Of a stretch of 64,000 bases of DNA, positions 57,481 through 64,000 are shown in pieces (within the stretch, counting starts at the first letter, position 1; each line of letters starts with the position of its first letter). Position numbers and translations under genes: made by a program. The notes under the pieces were generated by a model. That model made no database searches, was not told the origin of the DNA, and saw only the letters and a program-made list of their open reading frames with translations. The stretch spans positions 33,549,026 to 33,613,025 of the forward strand of contig CM053029.1 in NCBI GenBank assembly GCA_028564925.1, given 5' to 3'. Origin of the DNA: Lithobates sylvaticus. Lineage: Eukaryota; Chordata; Amphibia; Anura; Ranidae.

Positions 57481-58403
57481 ATTATCAGACTCTAACATTG
57501 TATCAAGTCAAATATGAGAGGTTGCGGCCCCACACACTGTAGGTTGCTCCAACATACTCACTTGCGGGGAGATCATTAATTGGGGCCATCACCATCTGGG
57601 CACCAGGGAAAACATGGAGATTACACAGGGTGCAGCCTACTATGCACCCTCTCCCACGCATGACTGCACTGCACCCCAGGCACCTGCATTTCCGCTGTGC
57701 CTGTCCAGCACTCAGTGGGAATTGTTTAGGAGATCCGATCCGTGGGAGCTACTGGGAGACAAGCTATCACTTGTAAACACAGAAGCTAGACGTCTGGGTT
57801 TACAAGCTGTAGTGATGAGGAGGGAACAAAGCGACTCGCCCCCCCCCCCCTTTCTCCTGTAAGGGGGAAGAGATGGCGGCTCTCACCAAGTTTGCTGCCC
57901 ACTCCGTTCCTTCCCTATTGGCCATAACTGTTCCCATATTGTTCTAAACATGGGAAAGATGTGCCACTTTACAGGCATACTATAGGCACCTCCCAGGCAT
58001 GACATTTAAATAAATATTTCATTTTTATTGTTTCACTTTAAGCATTAAAAAAAAAAAAAAATCACTGCTTCTGAAAAAACTGAAGTTTAAAAAAAAAAAA
58101 TATTGCATTGATACATGTCCCCTGGGGCAGGACTTGGGTCCCCAAACACTTTTTATGGCAATAACTTGCACATAAGCCTTTAAAATTAGAACTTATGATT
58201 TTTCATGTACGTGTCCCATAGACTTTAACAGTGTTCGTGTGTTCTTCCAAATTTTTTGCCTGTTCGGTATGTTCTGGTGTGCACCGAATCGGGGGGATGT
58301 TCGGCTCATCCCTACTTGCTCACACCTTTTGGAGGCAAGAGTATTTATCATCACTCCAAACAAGAAGAAAGAGGAGGAACCAATTGTTGAAGAAGGAGAT
58401 CTT

Positions 58404-59324
58404 GGGGCTGATTTACAAAGCATTTGCTCCATGAGTTGTGGCGCACGCCAACGCGCAATGGTCGTTTTCGTATTCACAAAGCATTTGCGCCTGTAACACA
58501 GTGGAATTCCCCATTTACTATGAGCATGCCGGAGCACGGGCGGCCGCGATCTATGCGCCGCTACAGACCTGGCGCAAGCATTCTTCAACTCAGAATTAAA
58601 ACAAGCTGGAAGTGGCAATATTATGGGGGTGATGTGGGTGATGTGAGGAAGTATAGATATGACTGTCCAAGTAACAAATATGCCCAAAATAGAATGGAAA
58701 ATTAACTTTCTCTGAGCAAGCTTGCTGCACCTGCAAATACACTTGGAACTGCGCTAGGTCAATTTATGTACTGCGCATGCGCAAGCGGCATTTGTGCCCG
58801 TTCAAGTGCTCTGGTTCACTGCGCCGGCAAAATCTTAGTAAATGTCAAGCCACGTAGGTTCATTTGCATAAGTTGAACAGGCGCACCTCTCAACTTACGG
58901 CTATTTGCACACAGGTCATGTTGGCATTAAGAAAAATAAAAAATGAAGAAAAAAAATGCGTGGGGGTCCCCCAAAATTCCATACCAGGCCCTTTAGGTCT
59001 GGCATGGATATTAAGGGGAACCCCGTGCCAAAAGAAAATGGCGTGGGGGTCCCCCTCAAAATATAAATACCAGACCCTTATCCGAGCACACAACCTTGCG
59101 GGCAGCAGGAAAGGAGGGGGGGGACGAGAGAGCGCTAATGATAACGGCGCACGTTATTATCAATGTCATATTATTATCGCGTGCGCCGGTATATTATCAC
59201 GTGCGCCGGCATAATATGTGTTACACTTATGCGTGCGCCGGTTCACACGCTCAATTAATAATTTATCCGGCACACCAAATTAGGTGTGAACCGGCGCGGC
59301 GCAGCGTTTTAGTAAATCAGCCCC
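58404..59324. mobile_element. TIR element, 921 bp, Harbinger-like
   Basis: GGGGCTGATTTAC (58404) pairs with AGTAAATCAGCCCC ending at 59324, with CTT on both sides (58401-58403 and 59325-59327). GC-rich GTGCGCCGG repeats lie at 59160-59250. Non-coding. Confidence 0.65.
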
Positions 59325-59549
59325 CTTGTGTTGTTGAAAAGACCCTCAAGCAAAGCGCAATGATTGGCCAACTTTTCTTGAAAACCCATTTCCAGCGGTG
59401 AGGGTTGAATTTGCAAAGTAGAGGTCAAAATCATTAAAAAATAAATTGCTAAAGTATATTTCAGGCCTATCTCAGATTTGATTGTTCTTGTTCAAAAGAT
59501 AGAGTCACCTGTTTGAATAGAACAGTAATTCATAGATTATACAGTAGTG

Positions 59550-59550
<1 letters not shown>

Positions 59551-59585
<35 letters not shown>

Positions 59586-59604
59586 GTATATATATATATA
59601 TATA
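59551..59604 (+). repeat. (TATC)n then (TA)n microsatellite
   Basis: About eight TATC units, followed by about nine TA units. Confidence 0.95.
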
Positions 59605-60147
59605 CCAGGTGGGAGTGTGCTGTCTATTATAGAATTGTCTATACTGGGTTGTCATTTTGAGGACAGCTGGTGGTTACAATTGCAGTTCGGTTCCTCACAG
59701 GAAGAAACAGGAAGTTTTGCCTTTTGTTGATAAAGTTTCTTATTGAACAACATAAAGTTTTTACCTCAGAACAACATAAAGTTTTTACCTCAGAAGCCAT
59801 TTTAGTTCTGATGCAGACAAGTGAAGGTCTTCAAATGTTCCTCTAGATACACAAATGGCTGTAAGTCTATTTATTATTTCCCAAAGTTCATTTCACACTT
59901 GGACTGCACTGTTATGTGTTTGATATGTGATTGAAATATAAGCTTTCTGTATAGTAATATTTAATGTTGTACTTATTTGCAAAGTGTCACATGTAATACA
60001 TATTGTAATTCTAAGTTTTCTCTGATTGTATTGCAGTTTACAGAACTATTGATAGAAGTAAATTCGGTTTTGGAATAAAACAAAACACTATTTCTGTCTG
60101 TTTAGTTAACTGTCTGTCAGCTCAGGGCACATTTGGAAAGTTGAAAA
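59605..60147. other. Mostly unassigned; 24 bp tandem duplication
   Basis: A 24 bp unit beginning AACAACATAAAGTTTTTACC is present twice (59746-59769 and 59770-59793). Nothing else is recognised. Confidence 0.5.
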
Positions 60148-61229
60148 TAAACCACTTGCCAACCAGGCTAATTCTGACATTTCTCTCCTACATGTAAAAA
60201 TCATAATTCTTTATTTTTTTTTTGCTAGAAAATTACATAGAACCCCCCAAACATTATATATGTTTTTTTTAGCAGAGACCCTAGAGAATACAATGACGGT
60301 CGTTGCAACTTTTTATCTCGCACGGTATTTGCGCAGCAATTTTTCAAACGCGTTTTGTTTTTTTGGGGGGGGGGGGGGGAGAGTTTCACGCTTTTAAAAA
60401 AAAACAGTAAAGTTAGCCCAATTTGTTTGCATATTGTGAAAGATGAAGTTGCGCAGAGTAAAAAGATACCCAACATGTCACGCTTTAAAATTGCACACAC
60501 TTGTGGAATGGCGCAAAACTTTGGTACTTATGATGTTGTGATCCCAGTACGGAGGAACACCGATCGGTCTCCTCCCCTTGTGAGTCCCCTCCCCCCACAG
60601 TTAGAATCACTACCTTAGGGAACATATTAACCCCTGCAGCGCCCCCTAGTGTTAACCCCTTCCCTGTCAGTCACATTTACACAGTAATCACTGAAATTTT
60701 AGAGCAACGATCGCTGTGTAAATGTGAATGGTCCCAAAAATGTGTCAAAAGTGTCCGAAGTGTCCGCCGCAATGTCGCAGTCACAAAAAAAAAAAAAAAT
60801 CTATCCCTTATTTTGTAGACGCTATAACTTTTGCGCAAACCGATCTATATACGCTGCTTGCGATTTTTTTTTTTTTTTTTTTTTTTTTTTTATCAAAAAT
60901 ATGTAGAAGAATACGTATCGGCCTAAACCGAGTAAAAAAAATGTTTTTTTTTTTTTTTTAAATGGGATATTTATTATAGCAAAAAGTAAAGTGTTTTTTT
61001 TCAAAATGGTTGCTTTTCTTTTGTTTATAGCGCAAAAAATAAAAATCGCAGAGGTGATCAAATATCACCAAAAGAAAGCTCTATTTGTGGGAAAAAAAAA
61101 GGACGTCAATTTTGTTTGGGTGCAATGTCGCACAACCGCGCAATTGTTAGTTAAAGCGCCGCAGTGCTGAATCGCAAAAAGTGCTCTGGTAAGGAAGGGG
61201 GTAAAATCGCCCGGTGCTGAAGTGGTTAA
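60148..61229 (+). mobile_element. TTAA-flanked element E
   Basis: The left end TAAACCACTTGCCAACC has TTAA changed to TAAA; the right end GCTGAAGTGGTTAA has TTAA at 61226-61229. The left module matches the inverse of 26690-26870, and the right module matches 28020-28464. Long A and T runs lie inside. Confidence 0.82.
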
Positions 61230-61438
61230 TGCATTGCTTACATTAAGATAGAAAATTTTTTTTTCGTTTTCCCTTGTGTCCCTTCCTCTGTGTGAAGGGG
61301 AATAGAGGGAAGAAGAGATCAGCGCTGTGATTGGCTGCATCTATTATCCCCTCCCCTTCTCTTGCTGCTGTCAATCAGATGCAGTGAAGAGGAAGAGGGG
61401 GGAAGGCCTAAGTCCCGCTTTGTAAGTCTATGGATAGT

Positions 61439-61611
61439 GTAAGGTTGCCACATCATCCCTTTTAAACCTGAACACATTTTAATTACACAGGTTCTGTGGC
61501 TGATTAAGGTAATAATTATACACACTTGGTGCCTCATCTGCATTAAATTAGCCTTCAGAATCCGTGTAATTCATATGTGTTTGGTTTTAAAGGAATGAGG
61601 TGGCAACCTTA
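61439..61611. mobile_element. MITE with GGTTGCCAC termini
   Basis: TAAGGTTGCCACATCATCCC pairs with GAGGTGGCAACCTTA ending at 61611. No clear duplication, so the superfamily is open. Confidence 0.7.
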
Positions 61612-61779
61612 GGAGAGTGGCTCCATAGACACACAAGGCAGGAGGGAGCACTGCTTGCTATGGGGACACGCATAGAAGAGAAGGAGCCAAGATCACCTCC
61701 GAGGACCCCAGAAGAGGAGAATCGGGCCGCTCTGAGCAATACCACTGCACAGAGAGGGTAAGTATAACATGCTTGTTGT

Positions 61780-62440
61780 TTTACCGTTTTCGGACCACCC
61801 CACATACATATACTGCGGCAGGGTGACCTGTGTGCGCAATATCATGTACCTGTATGTGATTTTGTGCACACAGTTTAGAGGGCACGTGCACGCTGCTGGC
61901 ACTCTGCTCCCGCTGTGACAGGACACAGCCGAAGCCAATTAGCGGGTCCGGCGGCCACTGTTACCAGGCGAGACAGATCAGTGGTGTGCTGATGTAAACA
62001 AAGCACACTGCTGATCTGTCAGGGAGGAAATGTGAGGGACCGTGTTTCAGCTAAGCTGAATCGTGATCTCTCCTTTCCTCCAGTGCAATACTTCCCCCTA
62101 CAGTTAGAAACACCTCACAGGGAACACAATTAACCCCTTGATCGCCCCTTAGTGTTAACCCCTTCCCTGCCAGTGCCATTTATACAGTAATCAGTGCATT
62201 TTTTGTGGTCACCACAAAGTGTCACTCGTGTCAGATTTGTCTGCCGCAATGTCGCAGTCCCGCTAAAAATCGCAGATCGCCACCATTACTAATAAAAAAT
62301 AAATAAAATAAGTCCCTAAATATATCTCCTAGTTTGTATACGCTATATTTTTTGCACAAACCAATCAATATACGCTTATTGGGATTTTTTTTTCTTTTTA
62401 CCAAAAATATATAACAGAATACATATTGGCCTAAATTGAA
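61780..62440 (+). mobile_element. TTAA-type element fragment (copy I)
   Basis: GC-rich hairpins (GATCAGTGGTGTGC with GCACACTGCTGATC, 61976-62016) are followed by the terminal module ACGCTATATTTTTTGCACAA (62340). The right terminus is replaced at 62440 by other DNA. Confidence 0.65.
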
Positions 62441-63360
62441 ATGAGTGACGAACACGCGTCGGGACTGCAACTATCTTAAACGTGAGTAATGTTTTTATTT
62501 ATGTACCCTAATAAACATTTAAAAAAAAACGATACTGCACTATCGAGCATCCCTTCTGCCCCACTTGCGAGGTACACCACTGATACCAGGCCTTAAAGGG
62601 GACACATATTAGGAGAAGCACACTAGGAGAACGCACAACCACTACCTTGGACCCAGAGGGAACCCACCTAGGGGACGCCATCCAGGGGAATCCAGAGGCA
62701 CACAGGAATTGTATATCCAAAGGCTGTAACCTTACAGCAGTAAGGTAAGGGGACATCTTTACCATACAGTGGAACAGAAGTCACCCACTGCTCATTTGCA
62801 CAGCACCCTGGAGACTGACTACTAGTGACCACCAGCACTTCTTTCCACCACCTTTTTATTTTTTGACACCAATTATAATTTTAACATCTATTGGCTGTCC
62901 ACCATATTGTTTTTTTTCACATTGAAATACTTGCAATATATATATATATATATATATCTTTTATTGAACAAAAACGCATTTTCATGCGTCTTTGAAGATC
63001 TGCATTAGCAAGAATTATTTTGTTCATATACGGTTTTATATGCCTTTTTTATTTTCACCTTTAGGCAACTATATTTTATTGATTCATTTTATCTTTTACT
63101 TTATTCACCACGGCACCTGTAAAGTATTTATTTATGAAGATTGTTTACTCTAGCCTCTTATGCACAGGTTGCACTTTATTCACGCACAAGGCTGCATTAT
63201 TTTATATATTCTGTTAAGTGTATGTCAATATAATTTATTGCACCGAGCACTTTGCACATTATTGATTGAAATCCTTTTGTACATCGCAACACTACCCTTA
63301 CTATATATTCTACTTGGAGTTTGACATCTCTCTGTGTTTTGCTGCAGTACTAGACCACCT
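62441..63360 (+). mobile_element. Possible PLE terminal-repeat fragment
   Basis: It opens with GACGAACACGCGTCGGGA, which resembles the 3' half of a hammerhead (GAAACGCGTC), then AT-rich DNA with AATAAA and GCACTTT blocks like 885-1941. A (TA)n run lies at 62937-62957. No coding. Weak evidence. Confidence 0.35.
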
Positions 63361-64000
63361 CTTTATACATCAGGCAGGCGCAGGGGTACCTACCGTATAC
63401 ACCCCATAATATTGGCACCTCCTTCTTCTGTTAATATTTAATTGAAGGTTCCGTGCGCCATGTCAATAGTGGCGCACCGATTGCATTCTCCTGTGCGCCG
63501 AGATCGCTATAGTAAATGGGGGATTAGTGCTCTGTTACCAGCGCATCGTTTCCAGCGCATCGTTTCCAGCGCATCGTTTCCTAAATATGAAAATGTGCAT
63601 TGTGCCTTGCCGTGCGCCTCTACTGATGGTGCACGGCTTTCGAAATCAGCCCCATTGTCTTCCATTGTGTGAAGTTTGGGGGAAATTAGTTAACATCGAT
63701 ACTCCTTTTTTTTGTAAGTTAAGCAACATTAAGCTCCCCAAAAAACAAGCTTAACGTCCCTCATCTTTTTTTTTTTTGTAGGAGACCAAAATCCAAAAAA
63801 CATTTAAGATAAGATAAGGTTTTGGGAAATTGAAAAAATTAGGTCGTGCAAAGTTTCAGAGCAATTGATTAAGGTTTAGGCACATTATGTTACATTAAAG
63901 TGTTTGCAACCCCCCAAAAAAAAAGTCTGTTCTTTTAAATCATGTTATACGGCACAGTGTTTGTGCTGTGTCATTTGGCCCCCTGAAATACATGTCTGAG
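63361..64000. other. Unassigned; 14 bp tandem triplet
   Basis: AGCGCATCGTTTCC occurs three times in a row (63539-63580). CGAAATCAGCCCCA (63639) resembles the end of a GGGGCTGATTT element. Nothing else recognised. Confidence 0.4.

Larger units (their letters stand above)
54751..58314. mobile_element. hAT-like element copy 2, containing Tc1
   Basis: The right end GGCTCATCCCTA (58303-58314) and the preceding blocks (ATACATGTCCCCTGGGGCAG, AACTTGCACATAAGCC) match the outer hAT at 40549-40749. The left part (54916-54990) has the inverted block ACATGTATCAATGC. The left end TAGTGATTGCCC at 54751 is a decayed TIR at best, and no 8 bp duplication is seen. Confidence 0.55.

Overview
The window looks like repeat-rich nuclear DNA of a ranid (true) frog. 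That is an inference from the repeat families: TTAA-flanked elements with CCACTT ends, two Tc1 families well known from Xenopus and Rana, amphibian-type CR1 and L1 LINEs, and Penelope-like elements (PLEs). I found no convincing host gene, tRNA, rRNA or CRISPR array. Nearly every recognisable open reading frame belongs to a transposon.

Layout. 1-13037: a PLE (PLE1) with a direct repeat of its pLTR at 2649-2919 and 12765-13037. It is broken up by a TTAA element (to 2648, itself carrying a retro-insert at 885-1941), a CR1 LINE (3365-5247), a second TTAA element (5890-6877) and a Tc1 transposon (9878-11490). 13038-17700: small DNA elements, including a 300 bp hAT MITE with an 8 bp target duplication. 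18190-40757: a nest that can be dated by its target duplications. A hAT-like element (duplication ACCACCAG) contains an L1 LINE on the minus strand. The L1 contains a TTAA block (23365-28464) and a 9.4 kb inverted pair of PLE copies (30578-39973), the latter flanked by one 14 bp target duplication. 40774-43255: an older, diverged PLE inverted pair with the same geometry, split by a TIR element that holds a 23-unit minisatellite. 43326-44540: a TTAA element with a string of nine hairpins. 44618-48314: a TIR element containing a hAT (duplication TTTGTTAT) that carries a long minisatellite, itself split by an L2-type LINE tail. 48804-50991: a second CR1 copy with two MITEs in it, then a TTAA element. 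51000-54750: mostly unassigned, with one hammerhead-like motif. 54751-58314: a probable second hAT copy holding a Tc1 transposon. 58404-64000: further MITEs, TTAA elements and microsatellites.

Most striking signal. Two independent PLE inverted pairs lie head to head with their 3' ends outward. Hammerhead-ribozyme-like motifs (CTGA, short stem, GCGAAAC, NUH) recur at PLE-type repeats through the window. PLEs are known to encode minimal hammerhead motifs in their terminal repeats and to carry terminal repeats in direct or inverted orientation. The single target duplication around the 9.4 kb pair suggests the whole inverted structure was inserted as one unit.
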